DNA of 64,000 nt from Betaproteobacteria bacterium (GTDB taxonomy: Bacteria > Pseudomonadota > Gammaproteobacteria > Burkholderiales > Thiobacteraceae). The position numbers and the translations under genes were made by a program. The stretch covers positions 1 through 64,000 of the forward strand of contig JAHECG010000001.1 of NCBI GenBank assembly GCA_024641855.1, given 5' to 3'. Below the pieces are notes generated by a model. The model searched no databases. It saw only the letters and a program-made list of their open reading frames with translations, and was not told the origin of the DNA. How positions within the stretch are numbered: position 1 is the first letter of the stretch; each line of letters starts with the position of its first letter. Positions 53,273 to 63,019 of this stretch are shown here, in pieces.

Positions 53273-54667
53273 ATGAAAAACATTGAACGTATGTCGTCTT
53301 TTGAGTTTAAGGCGGCGGCCAGTTTAGCCAGCATTTATGGCTTGCGTATGCTTGGTATGTTCTTGATTTTGCCGGTGTTCGCGATTTATGCCGAGCAAAC
53401 ATTAGGCGCTAGCCATACCCAAGCTGGCTTGGCGCTCGGAATTTATGGCGGCACACAGGCTTTATTCCAGTTGCCGTTCGGTATGGCCTCAGACCGCTTT
53501 GGCCGTAAACGCATGATTTATCTTGGTTTGCTGATGTTGATTGTGGGCAGCTTTATCGCCGCGAGTGCGCACGATATTACGATGGTCATTGTTGGCCGTG
53601 CCTTGCAGGGTGCCGGAGCGATTTCCGCAGTGGTTATGGCCTTATTAGCCGACCTGACCCGCGAAGAGCACCGCACCAAGGCGATGGCGATGATTGGCAC
53701 TACCATCGGCGTAACCTTTGCGCTGTCCTTGGTGATTTCTTCGCCGCTCAATCATTGGATCGGCGTGCCGGGCATGTTTGCTTTGACTGGTGTGCTGGCT
53801 ATGGTAGCCATGGTGTGGGTGCGCTTCGTCATTCCCAATCCACGGATTAGCCGTTTTCACAGCGATGCCGAAGCGACGCCAGCCAAACTCAAAGACGTCC
53901 TGGCGAATACCGAATTGCTACGTTTGAACTTCGGTATCTTTGCCCTGCATGCGGCACAAATGGCCTTATTTGTCGTGATCCCTTTTGCCTTGCTGAAAAC
54001 GGCTGGCATTGAGCAAAATCACCATTGGATGATTTATTTGCCGATTATGACCGGCGCGTTTGTGCTGATGGTGCCGGCGATTATCTACGGCGAAAAGAAG
54101 AGCAAGCTTAAGCAGGTGTTTGTGGCTTCCATCTCGTTGATGTTGATTGCGCAGTTATTGCTGTCGCAATTGATCGGTCAGTTTTGGGGCATCGTGGTCT
54201 CGTTGGTTTGTTACTTCGTCGCGTTCAATGTGCTCGAAGCCAGTCTGCCATCGCTCATTTCCAAGATCGCACCCGCCTCAGCTAAGGGCACGGCGATGGG
54301 GGTGTATAATACCAGCCAGTCTTTTGGCATGTTTTTGGGCGGGGTGCTGGGCGGTTTTCTGTTGCAGCACTATGGTGCGGCGGCGGTATTCATCTTCTGC
54401 AGCGTTTTAATCGGTCTGTGGCTGATTTTGGCCTTCAGCATGGAGCGCCCCCCGGCCGTTCGTACCCGCTTATTTCATGTGCGTGAAATGACGGCGGACC
54501 GTGCCACCGAACTGTCGATACAACTCGCCAAGCTCAACGGTGTTTCCGAAGCGTTGGTGGTAGGAAATGAAGGTATTGCAATTCTTAAAGTAGACATGCG
54601 CGGTTGGGACGAAGCCGCTGTAGAAAAACTCATCGAGGGGGAGCAGGAAAATGGCGTCAGTAAATAA
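53273..54667 (+). CDS. yajR: MFS transporter, YajR-like with C-terminal domain
   Basis: SLRMLGMF-like N-terminus ([18 protein letters not shown]), [32 protein letters not shown]; soluble C-terminal extension. Confidence 0.85.
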   Translation: MKNIERMSSFEFKAAASLASIYGLRMLGMFLILPVFAIYAEQTLGASHTQAGLALGIYGGTQALFQLPFGMASDRFGRKRMIYLGLLMLIVGSFIAASAHDITMVIVGRALQGAGAISAVVMALLADLTREEHRTKAMAMIGTTIGVTFALSLVISSPLNHWIGVPGMFALTGVLAMVAMVWVRFVIPNPRISRFHSDAEATPAKLKDVLANTELLRLNFGIFALHAAQMALFVVIPFALLKTAGIEQNHHWMIYLPIMTGAFVLMVPAIIYGEKKSKLKQVFVASISLMLIAQLLLSQLIGQFWGIVVSLVCYFVAFNVLEASLPSLISKIAPASAKGTAMGVYNTSQSFGMFLGGVLGGFLLQHYGAAAVFIFCSVLIGLWLILAFSMERPPAVRTRLFHVREMTADRATELSIQLAKLNGVSEALVVGNEGIAILKVDMRGWDEAAVEKLIEGEQENGVSK

Positions 54668-55136
54668 AGTGATTTTGGTTGGCAATCTTGGTAAAGACCC
54701 GGAAGTGCGTTACATGCCGAGCGGCGATGCCATTACCAATATCACCATGGCTACTACCGACAGCTGGAAAGATAAAAACGGCGAGAAGCAGGAAAAAACC
54801 GAATGGCACCGCGTGGCCTTTTTCGGCAAACTGGCCGAAATTGCCGGCGAGTATTTGAAAAAAGGTAGCCAAGTATATGTCGAAGGCCGCTTGCAAACGC
54901 GCAAATGGCAAGACAAAGAAGGTCAAGATCGTTACACCACCGAAATCATTGCGGACCGCATGCAAATGCTCGGCAGCCGTAGCGGCGGCGGTAATTACGA
55001 AGTGCAAGATGAAGCGCCGATGGGTTCTGGCGGGCGTGATAGCCGGAGTAAGCCTACTGGTGCGCCCGCAAGCAAACCACCCGCAAGCAAAAAAGGCGGC
55101 GACTTCGAAGATTTCGAGGACGACATTCCTTTTTAG
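54651..55136 (+). CDS. ssb: Single-stranded DNA-binding protein
   Basis: [30 protein letters not shown]; acidic tail DFEDDIPF. Confidence 0.97.
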   Translation: MASVNKVILVGNLGKDPEVRYMPSGDAITNITMATTDSWKDKNGEKQEKTEWHRVAFFGKLAEIAGEYLKKGSQVYVEGRLQTRKWQDKEGQDRYTTEIIADRMQMLGSRSGGGNYEVQDEAPMGSGGRDSRSKPTGAPASKPPASKKGGDFEDFEDDIPF

Positions 55137-55203
55137 AAATCCGCTCGGCAGCCGATATCATCAGTAGAGCAGCTAAGCAATCGTCTTTATAGGAGGATTT
55201 AGC

Positions 55204-55647
55204 ATGAGTGTGCGCGAGCTTTTGGCCTCGAAGGGTACGGAAGGCATCCAATCCATTTCACCGGATAGCCCAGTCGTGGAAGCGATTGGCATCATGACTA
55301 AACTGAACATCGGCTCGCTGGTGGTGATGCAGGATGGACAAATGGTCGGCCTGCTAACGGATCGTCACTTGGTGCGGGCGCTCAACAGATCGGGCGGCAA
55401 CCTGTCGCAGACGTTAGTGCGGGAAGCGATGGAAACCAAACCGGTGGTTGGACGGTTGGAAGATGATGTGCACGAAGTGCGCCGCTTGCTGACTGAAAAT
55501 CACATCAGCCATTTGCCGGTAGCGGACGAAAACGGCGTGGTTGGCATCATCTCATTTTTCGATGTGGCGCGTGCGGTGCTCAGTAATGTTGAGTTCGAGA
55601 ACAAACTCCTCAAGCGCTATATCAAGGATTGGCCGGAAGAAAAATAG
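55204..55647 (+). CDS. CBS-domain protein
   Basis: Two CBS motifs (MQDGQMVGLLTDRHLVRAL, VADENGVVGIISFFDVARAVL). Confidence 0.9.
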   Translation: MSVRELLASKGTEGIQSISPDSPVVEAIGIMTKLNIGSLVVMQDGQMVGLLTDRHLVRALNRSGGNLSQTLVREAMETKPVVGRLEDDVHEVRRLLTENHISHLPVADENGVVGIISFFDVARAVLSNVEFENKLLKRYIKDWPEEK

Positions 55648-55697
55648 CGCGCCTCTTCAAAACCAAAAGCATTGACTATAAAGATCATAGCGGTCAT

Positions 55698-55725
55698 GTG
55701 ATCTCTGTGGTGAATAAGGTTTTTT
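55698..55725. repeat. Solo half-copy of the 16476-16557 repeat family
   Basis: gtgatctctgtggtgaataaggtttttt versus gtgatctctgtggtaatagggtttt at 16544 on. Confidence 0.65.
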
Positions 55726-55731
55726 GAATTC

Positions 55732-57135
55732 ATGAAAATTTCTTTTTTCGGTGCGGCGCACGAAGTGACAGGTTCTTGCTATTTAGTCGAGACCGATCAA
55801 GTACGCTTTCTGGTGGACTGCGGTATGTTCCAAGGCGGCCGTGAAGCCGAAGTTAAAAATCGAAATTTCCCTCACTTCGATCCCGAACAAATCGACTTTG
55901 TGCTGCTGACGCATGCGCATATCGATCATTCCGGATTGCTACCACGTTTGACGAATTTAGGTTTTCGCGGCCCGGTGTATTGCACTGCTGCGACTGCCGA
56001 TTTATTAGGTGTGATGTTGCCTGATTCAGGGCATATCCAAGAAAAAGAAGTGGAGTGGCAGAATTACGCTAAGCGTAAGAAACGTGGCAAATACACCAGT
56101 GAAATTGCCCCGTTGTACACCGTGATTCAGGCGCAAAATTGTTTAAAGCATTTGCGCACGGTTGAATACGATAGCGAATGTAATCCGCATGCCCAAGTGC
56201 GCGTGCATTTTCGCGATGCCGGTCATATTCTCGGCTCGGCCATTTTGGAAGTTTGGCTGGAAGAGGATGGCCAGACCCAAAAGCTAGTCTTCTCAGGTGA
56301 TTTGGGTATGCCGATGCGTCCGCTGATGAACGACCCCACACCAATCGAATCTGCGGATTATCTCTTGGTTGAATCGACGTACGGCAATCGCCAGCATAAA
56401 AATTTGCAAGACACGATCGATGAATTAGCTGAGGCGGTCAATGCGACATTGCATAAAAAAGGCAACGTCATCATCCCGGCTTTTGCGGTGGGGCGCACCC
56501 AGGAGATTTTATTTCTGCTGACCAAGTTGATGCACGAAGGTCGGATTCCAAGCAATGCTCAGATTGTCGTCGATTCACCGATGGCGACCGCTGCGACCGC
56601 CATCACGATGAAGCATCACGATTTATTGGATGCCGAGTCGCAAGCTATCTTGAATTGGGGGCGTAGTCAGGATGGCCCGGCGCACATTCGTTTTACCGAG
56701 ACGGTGGAGGATTCAATTGCGCTGAATCATATTCATCATGGTGCAATTATTATTTCCGCTTCCGGTATGTGTAATGCGGGGCGCATCAAGCAGCACTTGA
56801 AATTTAATTTGCCGCGTCCCGAATGTGCTGTGCTGATCGCGGGTTTTCAAGCCTATGGTACGTTGGGACGCAAGCTGGTTGATCAGGTCAAGTCGGTTCG
56901 CATTTACCAAGAGCAAGTTCCGGTGCGTGCAAAAATTTATACGCTCGGTGGACTTTCCGCGCATGCCGATCAGGGTGCCTTATTGGCTTGGCTCAAGCAT
57001 TTTAAAAAACCGCCACGCCAAACTTTTGTGGTGCATGGCGAGGAAGAAACAGCCCTGGGCTTTGGTGCCTTGATACAACAAGAGCTGGATTGGCGCGTGG
57101 ATGTGCCTAAGCTTGGGACAGTCGTGGATGGCTAG
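55732..57135 (+). CDS. MBL-fold/beta-CASP metallohydrolase (putative RNase)
   Basis: LTHAHIDHSGLLPRL, GDLGMP, VESTYGNR, SGMCNAGRIKQHL, LSAHADQ. Confidence 0.92.
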   Translation: MKISFFGAAHEVTGSCYLVETDQVRFLVDCGMFQGGREAEVKNRNFPHFDPEQIDFVLLTHAHIDHSGLLPRLTNLGFRGPVYCTAATADLLGVMLPDSGHIQEKEVEWQNYAKRKKRGKYTSEIAPLYTVIQAQNCLKHLRTVEYDSECNPHAQVRVHFRDAGHILGSAILEVWLEEDGQTQKLVFSGDLGMPMRPLMNDPTPIESADYLLVESTYGNRQHKNLQDTIDELAEAVNATLHKKGNVIIPAFAVGRTQEILFLLTKLMHEGRIPSNAQIVVDSPMATAATAITMKHHDLLDAESQAILNWGRSQDGPAHIRFTETVEDSIALNHIHHGAIIISASGMCNAGRIKQHLKFNLPRPECAVLIAGFQAYGTLGRKLVDQVKSVRIYQEQVPVRAKIYTLGGLSAHADQGALLAWLKHFKKPPRQTFVVHGEEETALGFGALIQQELDWRVDVPKLGTVVDG

Positions 57136-57150
57136 GAGGCTGGTGTAGCC

Positions 57151-57816
57151 CTAAGGTAAGTACAAGATGAACGCAGCGCCACCGCTGGTTGTATTCTCTA
57201 GTTGTACTTTTCCGCTGCGATCCTTATTTTGATGTGCTCTTGCGACGCTATGAGCAAAAAAGAGACCTAACCCGCCGCCCTGGTTTGATACACGCGGCGC
57301 ATTGAGCGGCGCTTGTAGCAAATCCGCAGGATAACCCGCGCCATCGTCGATGACCCGAAATATCAGGTATTCCCCGCTTTGCTCGGTGGTGAGCAGGATG
57401 CGCGAACGTGCATGTGATAGCGCATTGTGTACTGCGTTCATCAGCGCGCTCTCAATTAAATCCCGATCAAAAAACCAGAAGTCGGGCGCTGTCGTTTCTA
57501 GTTGGATGCAAATTTCAATGCGCCCAGCAGTGAGATTATTGGCGGACAGCATTAAATCTTCTAAAAAATCCGCAGGTGAGTGTGCGGCGATACTGGGGTG
57601 AAGATGGCCACCGTCCAGCTTGTACAGGACTAGCATTTCCGTCAGTCGATCGACAATGCGACTGCAAGCAAAGCGTGCACCCGCGATCTGTTGTTCCGTG
57701 CCAGGGCATTGGATTTGCGCGATTTCCTCTAAAGATAGGGTGAGTTGGCCGAGCAGATTTTTGACCTCATGAATGCTGGATGCCGCTAATGCATTGAGAT
57801 CCAGTGGCGTAGTCAT
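57151..57816 (-). CDS. Soluble sensor histidine kinase
   Basis: H-box SSIHEVKNLLGQL; NAVHNALSHA, VIDDGAGYP, GGGLGLFFAHSVA. Confidence 0.85.
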   Translation of the reverse strand: MTTPLDLNALAASSIHEVKNLLGQLTLSLEEIAQIQCPGTEQQIAGARFACSRIVDRLTEMLVLYKLDGGHLHPSIAAHSPADFLEDLMLSANNLTAGRIEICIQLETTAPDFWFFDRDLIESALMNAVHNALSHARSRILLTTEQSGEYLIFRVIDDGAGYPADLLQAPLNAPRVSNQGGGLGLFFAHSVARAHQNKDRSGKVQLENTTSGGAAFILYLP

Positions 57817-59450
57817 TATGCGGCTACCCCGTATTTTTTGGTCATGTCTTGGGCGAGTTTGTTCACCGAAAGTAATTTCGGGTGCGCTGCGCTTTTACTG
57901 CGCGCTACCTGGATATAGTGCAGCGCAGATTTCATGTAATCTTCATTCCAGCCACGCTTATCGATATGTACCAGTAAGGCTTGTGCGGCATTGAGGATGA
58001 TTTGGAGGTTCCCGGGCATTTTCTCTGCAGCCTCCGTCAAGAGTTGCACTGAGCCATCCAAGTCACCTTGTTTGGCTTTTAACACGCCTTGGTTGTTGAG
58101 TTGAATCACTGCTTTGACGCTGCCATCGACGATGGCTGCGCCTTCTTCGCCCATACCGGCTTCGTGGAATAATTGCTTGGCTTTTTGAATGAGGGTCACA
58201 CTATCGTGGTTATTAAGGACTAGATTTTCGATCAAGCTTTTGGCTTCATCGTCTTTGCCGTGTGCAAAACAAGCTTTGGCCAAATCCAGCGAAAGATCCT
58301 CTTGGGACTTGATGCTATGTGTTTTTTGAATTTCTAATGCGGATGTCAGTGCTTTCACTGAAGCTTCCACATTACCCGTTTTTTGATGTACCAAACTTTC
58401 CATGACCGAGGCGGTAAACGTTGCTTCCGCTGACCCATTGAATGAGGTACGTGCATCTCGTAAGGTATTTAAGGCTTCGTTGTGTTTTCCGAGTTCCATT
58501 TGCACACGCGATAAATTCGCATAATCCTCGGCCATGCGAAAGAAGGAGGTTTTGCCGCGCGCCACGACATTTTCAAATGCTTTTTCTGCCGCTTCCATGT
58601 CACCATTGCGCATGGCAAGTTGCCCCATGTCTTTTTGGCGGTGCATGGTTAACGGAGAGGCGGCGACTGCGCGCTCCAATACTTGTTGCGCACGTTCATT
58701 TTTGTCTTGTGATTCGCATACTTTGGAAAGTAGATCGTAAGCGGCCATGTATTCGGGCGCTTCGTCGATAATTTCTTCTAAGAGCTCTTCGGCTTCTTGA
58801 TGGCGATTCTGAAAATGCAACATCGTGGCCAGCCCCATTCGCGCCCAAGGTACGGCGCGCAGATTGACCACTTGTTGGTAAATTTCTTGTGCCTCATCGA
58901 ATTTACCTTGAGCTACATACAGTTCGGCTAATAAGCGCAAGATATCGATGGTGTATTTACTGCTGTGTTTTGTGAGTTCCGTACAAAGCTGTGTGGCCTC
59001 GGCGAGCTTGCCGTTCTCAAGCAGTTGGTAGATGGGGGCGAAAGCGAGTTTTTTCTGCATGACGCGCTCTAACCGGCTGCGCATCACTTCTCCTGAAAAG
59101 GGTTTAATCAAATAATCGTCTGGTGCTAACTCAACCGCAGAAACTACTTTTTCATAAACCCGTTCGGCGGTGACCATCACAAAAATGGTGGATAGCGAAA
59201 TCAAATTGTTGCGGCGTATTTGCTCCAAAAACTGTTGGCCATCCGAGCCATCGCCCAGAAAATAATCACATACAATTACATCGAAAGGTTTGGCTTGTAA
59301 GCGGCGGATGGCCTCATTGGCGGTGCTGGCCATTTCCACGAGTACCACGCCAAATCCGTTAAGAATGGCACGCATGGACGAGCGCATGCCAGGATGATCG
59401 TCGATGATCAAAACCCGTTTTTCTGGGAAATTAATTTCCATGAGCGCCAT
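57816..59450 (-). CDS. Response regulator with C-terminal TPR repeats
   Basis: LIIDDHPGMRSSMRAIL, VIVCDYFLGDG, DDYLIKPFSGEVM; multiple TPRs. Confidence 0.9.
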   Translation of the reverse strand: MALMEINFPEKRVLIIDDHPGMRSSMRAILNGFGVVLVEMASTANEAIRRLQAKPFDVIVCDYFLGDGSDGQQFLEQIRRNNLISLSTIFVMVTAERVYEKVVSAVELAPDDYLIKPFSGEVMRSRLERVMQKKLAFAPIYQLLENGKLAEATQLCTELTKHSSKYTIDILRLLAELYVAQGKFDEAQEIYQQVVNLRAVPWARMGLATMLHFQNRHQEAEELLEEIIDEAPEYMAAYDLLSKVCESQDKNERAQQVLERAVAASPLTMHRQKDMGQLAMRNGDMEAAEKAFENVVARGKTSFFRMAEDYANLSRVQMELGKHNEALNTLRDARTSFNGSAEATFTASVMESLVHQKTGNVEASVKALTSALEIQKTHSIKSQEDLSLDLAKACFAHGKDDEAKSLIENLVLNNHDSVTLIQKAKQLFHEAGMGEEGAAIVDGSVKAVIQLNNQGVLKAKQGDLDGSVQLLTEAAEKMPGNLQIILNAAQALLVHIDKRGWNEDYMKSALHYIQVARSKSAAHPKLLSVNKLAQDMTKKYGVAA

Positions 59451-59556
59451 GCAAAGAATCCGGCTAAAGGCGGGTGAAGCTCACCCTGAGCATTGATTCT
59501 TTAACGGCAGGAACCCTGTTAGTTTTAGGGGTGTATCAAGGTACAGCTAAAGATAA

Positions 59557-60357
59557 TTACGTTGTGCCAGGGGCGTTTCTGGTCCAAGCCGAGGCGTCGA
59601 TGGTTTCACGGTAGGCGTGCCAAGTTGCGTGCCCGATTAAAGGCAACATAACGATAAAGCTTAAGAATGCAGTGGCGAATCCAATCAAAACCGTTAACCC
59701 GATTAAACTGATCCAAACTAACATCGCAGCCTTGTTGTTTAGAACTGCATTCACGCTGCTTACGACCGCTGTAATCGAGTCAACTTTACGATCCATGATC
59801 ATCGGTAAAGAGAAGGCGCTGACGGCAAATACGATCGCGGCAAAAATTGATCCAACTGCGCTGCCGATGCCGAGGAAGGGCACGAGTTCTTGCCAGCTCG
59901 GATTCGCTTCGACAGGAACAAAAATATGCACCATGGCGGCGGCGCGAGCCCAGATTAATAACACGATTAGCAAGACTAAGCCCAACACCATTAGGCCACG
60001 TACATGGTGCCAACCTTCCTGGATACAGTAGCCCATGAACGGCTTTAAACCGGCCTCTAATTGGCGGCTGATGGAATAAAGGCCGACCGCTAAGATCGGG
60101 CCAACGAATACAAAGCCAGTCGCTAACCCTAAGTACAAGGCAAGCGTGCCATAGCGCCAAGTGAGCGAGCCAATAGCTAAACTGATGAATGTCAAAACCA
60201 AACCATAGGTCAGACTTAAGCGCGGTGCGCGGGTTATATCGGCCCACCCGAGACGTAACCAGCGCAACGGGGCAGTCGCTTGTAACGTTCGGCAGGGGGC
60301 GGGAAACGGTCGCTCTGTCGGGGCTTCGGCGGATTCCGTAACGGGTTGCGTCGACAT
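59557..60357 (-). CDS. DUF2189-like membrane protein
   Basis: Multi-TM; PLRWLRLGWADITRAPRLSLTYG and PLIGHATWHAYRE. Confidence 0.8.
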   Translation of the reverse strand: MSTQPVTESAEAPTERPFPAPCRTLQATAPLRWLRLGWADITRAPRLSLTYGLVLTFISLAIGSLTWRYGTLALYLGLATGFVFVGPILAVGLYSISRQLEAGLKPFMGYCIQEGWHHVRGLMVLGLVLLIVLLIWARAAAMVHIFVPVEANPSWQELVPFLGIGSAVGSIFAAIVFAVSAFSLPMIMDRKVDSITAVVSSVNAVLNNKAAMLVWISLIGLTVLIGFATAFLSFIVMLPLIGHATWHAYRETIDASAWTRNAPGTT

Positions 60358-60368
60358 GTTTTTCTCCT

Positions 60369-60510
60369 TGGGTATTTATTACCCATAAGCACCCGCCTGA
60401 GCGTAGCGACGCTTATGACTGTTATTTTTGTTTTAGCGGAATCATTTTATACCCATGATAAGGTTTTTGGGTATTAGCGCTAAGCTTGGAGGTGAGTTTT
60501 TGATGGGTAT
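60369..60510. promoter_or_regulatory. Cluster of five TGGGTA/TACCCA motifs, some in inverted pairs
   Basis: TGGGTA at 60369, TACCCA at 60380, ATACCCA at 60449, TGGGTAT at 60468 and 60504. Confidence 0.5.
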
Positions 60511-60589
60511 TACTGGATTGCGTCTTGACGTCAGTCGCGGCTTTGCGCAAGCTAGCGCTTTCTTATGAATTGCCGCCCGGGAGTTTTCG

Positions 60590-61408
60590 TTGTCAGCAGC
60601 AGAAAATTTAGTTGAGATCAAAGATCTGCATTTTTCCTATAACCATAATCCGGTGCTAAAGGGGATCAATCTTGCTATTCCACGCGGCAAGGTGGTGGCG
60701 ATTTTGGGGGCAAGCGGTTGCGGTAAAACTACGTTGCTCCGGCAAATTGGCGGCCAACTTACGCCTGCTTCCGGTCAGGTCAAAGTGGCGGGACAGGTGG
60801 TGCATGAATTAGACGATGCTGCTTTGTACGCGCTGCGGCGGCAGATGGGTATGATGTTTCAAGCAGGCGGGCTGTTTAGTGACTTGTCGGTATTTGAAAA
60901 TTTGGCGTTTCCGATGCGTGAACATACGAATTTAGTGCCAAGCATGATCCGTGATCTGGTGTTGATGAAGTTGCATGCCGTGGGCTTGCGCGGCGTGCAT
61001 GATTTTCGCACGGATGATCTTTCGGGTGGCATGGCGCGTCGTGTGGCGCTCGCCCGCGCCATCGCGCTGGATCCGATGTTGGTGATGTACGACGAACCGT
61101 TCGCCGGTTTGGATCCGATTTCCCTGAGTGTGATCGCGAATTTGATTCGACGCCTGAACGACGCGCTTGGCATTACGTCGATTGTCGTCACCTACGATAT
61201 GGCCGAGTCGTTCAAAGTGGTGGACTTGGTGTATTTTATTTCGGAAGGTGTAGTCGTGGCCTCCGGCACGCCGACGGAGATGCTGGCGTCGCAACATCCT
61301 TTCGTCAAACAGTTCGTCAACGGTGATTTTGACGGCCCGGTGAGCTTTCACTACCCAGCGAAAACGCTGTCGCAAGACCTCGCGCTCAATTCAACCCGCG
61401 CCGCCTAG
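60590..61408 (+). CDS. mlaF: ABC transporter ATPase, MlaF-like, with His-to-Tyr H-loop
   Basis: GASGCGKTTLLRQIGGQ, LSGGMARRVALARAIALDP, YDEPFAGLDPIS; C-terminal VKQFVNGDFDGPVSFHYPA resembles MlaF; VVTYD instead of VVTHD. Confidence 0.85.
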   Translation: MSAAENLVEIKDLHFSYNHNPVLKGINLAIPRGKVVAILGASGCGKTTLLRQIGGQLTPASGQVKVAGQVVHELDDAALYALRRQMGMMFQAGGLFSDLSVFENLAFPMREHTNLVPSMIRDLVLMKLHAVGLRGVHDFRTDDLSGGMARRVALARAIALDPMLVMYDEPFAGLDPISLSVIANLIRRLNDALGITSIVVTYDMAESFKVVDLVYFISEGVVVASGTPTEMLASQHPFVKQFVNGDFDGPVSFHYPAKTLSQDLALNSTRAA

Positions 61409-61410
61409 TA

Positions 61411-61779
61411 TTACATGACGCTGCCAAAGCTCTGATCGACCGCGCTAGCCGGTGCTTTTAGGCCGGCGATACGGCAGCCCTGTGCGATCGGGCCACCTGG
61501 AAAGATCCGATATAAGAATTTAATCCCGCCCTGGGCGTGAAAATGTTCATCCAATGCATCGTGCAAGGCGCGGCCATGGATCCCTTTCCCCTCCACGTTA
61601 CGTGCGAAATACTCCTGTAAAGCACGGATGACTTCCCAGTGTTCGGCGCGCAGATTTAAGCCTTCTTGTTGCGCGCAGAGATGAGCTTGCTCCGAAGTCC
61701 AGTCGATGGGTGCATGGGGAAAATCCACCGGTGGCCTAGGGGTATGGCCACGCAATATTTGTAAATGCGCGTCGAGCAT
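61411..61779 (-). CDS. TusE/DsrC-family sulfur relay protein, variant
   Basis: RAEHWEVIRALQEYF, KFLYRIFPGGPIAQGCRIAGLKAPASAVDQSFGSVM. Confidence 0.85.
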   Translation of the reverse strand: MLDAHLQILRGHTPRPPVDFPHAPIDWTSEQAHLCAQQEGLNLRAEHWEVIRALQEYFARNVEGKGIHGRALHDALDEHFHAQGGIKFLYRIFPGGPIAQGCRIAGLKAPASAVDQSFGSVM

Positions 61780-61906
61780 GATGGTCTCCTTGTCAGTGTC
61801 TGGATAGTTTCAAGCTAGAACCTATCAACGCAATTTTCAAGACATAAAGGGTATGAATGCCAAAATGAGCGGGGTGCTAAAACAACCGCTACCCGAGGGT
61901 GTATTT

Positions 61907-63019
61907 TTAGTGGACTTGCCGCAACTGTTGCAAACGTTGTTCGATAAAAGCTAATAGATCCGGCGATAGGCTATTGCTGGCACGCGCACGGAGATAGGCT
62001 TGTTCCGCGTCGGCATAATGCTTTTCAGCTTGCAGCGAGATACCTAATCCCATCAACCAATTGCCGCGATTGGGCTGCGCTTTGAGGGCGGCTTGGAATT
62101 GGCCGATGGCTTCGGCATGGCGTCCGATGCGCTGCAGTAAAGCCGCGTAAAAACCATGATAATCAGCATGGCCACTGGCTTGTGCCGCATATTTTTCCAG
62201 GGTTGTTAAGGCGGCGGTAGCGTCCCCTTGCTCCAGTTGAACGCTGGCTAGTGTGGAGGCCAGCGAGGCGACGGCTAAATTAAGTTTTAGGCCATCTTGC
62301 AATGTTTGTTCCGCCGACGGATAGCGCTTGGCTTTTAAGAATAGGCTCAATAAAGCTTGTCGTGCTGCCAGGTGCCGAGGGTCCAGCCGTAGCGCCTCTT
62401 CGAGAGCGGTTTGCGCGTCTTGGGATCTATTTTGTGAAACGAAGGCTAACGCTTCGCGATAGCGAAAATCGGCCTGCTGTTCTTTGGAGACGTGTTTCAT
62501 ACTCAATGTCGTGTTTTCCGTGCTGGGGCTCGTTTTAATCCCGGGTTCTACTTTGTCACCATTCTCGGTAGCGTCTGCGCGTGCGGGTAATAAAAACGTT
62601 GAGATCGTCTTGGTCGGTTTGCTGTTGTTCGGTGAAATTGAGGTCGGAGCAGGACCCGGAATCGGGGTGGGTATAACAGCGCGAGGTTGGATATCATCCG
62701 CTGCTGTGAGTATCCGTGCCTGATCCAATGAAGTAGCGGATTGTAATTGCAATGGCTGCGGGGTTGTCGTTAAGGGCACTGAGGCGGGCTGCGCGGTTAC
62801 CGTCGGTGGGATGGGTAATATCGCAGGCGGTATCGCACGCCAAATAAAAAACGTGAGTAACAAGATAACAGCGATTATCAACGCAATCCACAACCAAGGC
62901 CGAACAGGAGCTGTTGAAAAACGCGCTGGCACAGCGCGCACCATGCCGGGCAGGCGTTGCTGCGCCGTACTGTCGTGGCGCTCGTCGAGCTCCAGCAACA
63001 TACGGTTGATAACGCTCAT
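61907..63019 (-). CDS. mshN: TPR protein, MshN-like
   Basis: MSVINRMLLELDER N-terminus, one TM, TPR repeats, ATGA overlap with mshM. Confidence 0.75.
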   Translation of the reverse strand: MSVINRMLLELDERHDSTAQQRLPGMVRAVPARFSTAPVRPWLWIALIIAVILLLTFFIWRAIPPAILPIPPTVTAQPASVPLTTTPQPLQLQSATSLDQARILTAADDIQPRAVIPTPIPGPAPTSISPNNSKPTKTISTFLLPARADATENGDKVEPGIKTSPSTENTTLSMKHVSKEQQADFRYREALAFVSQNRSQDAQTALEEALRLDPRHLAARQALLSLFLKAKRYPSAEQTLQDGLKLNLAVASLASTLASVQLEQGDATAALTTLEKYAAQASGHADYHGFYAALLQRIGRHAEAIGQFQAALKAQPNRGNWLMGLGISLQAEKHYADAEQAYLRARASNSLSPDLLAFIEQRLQQLRQVH

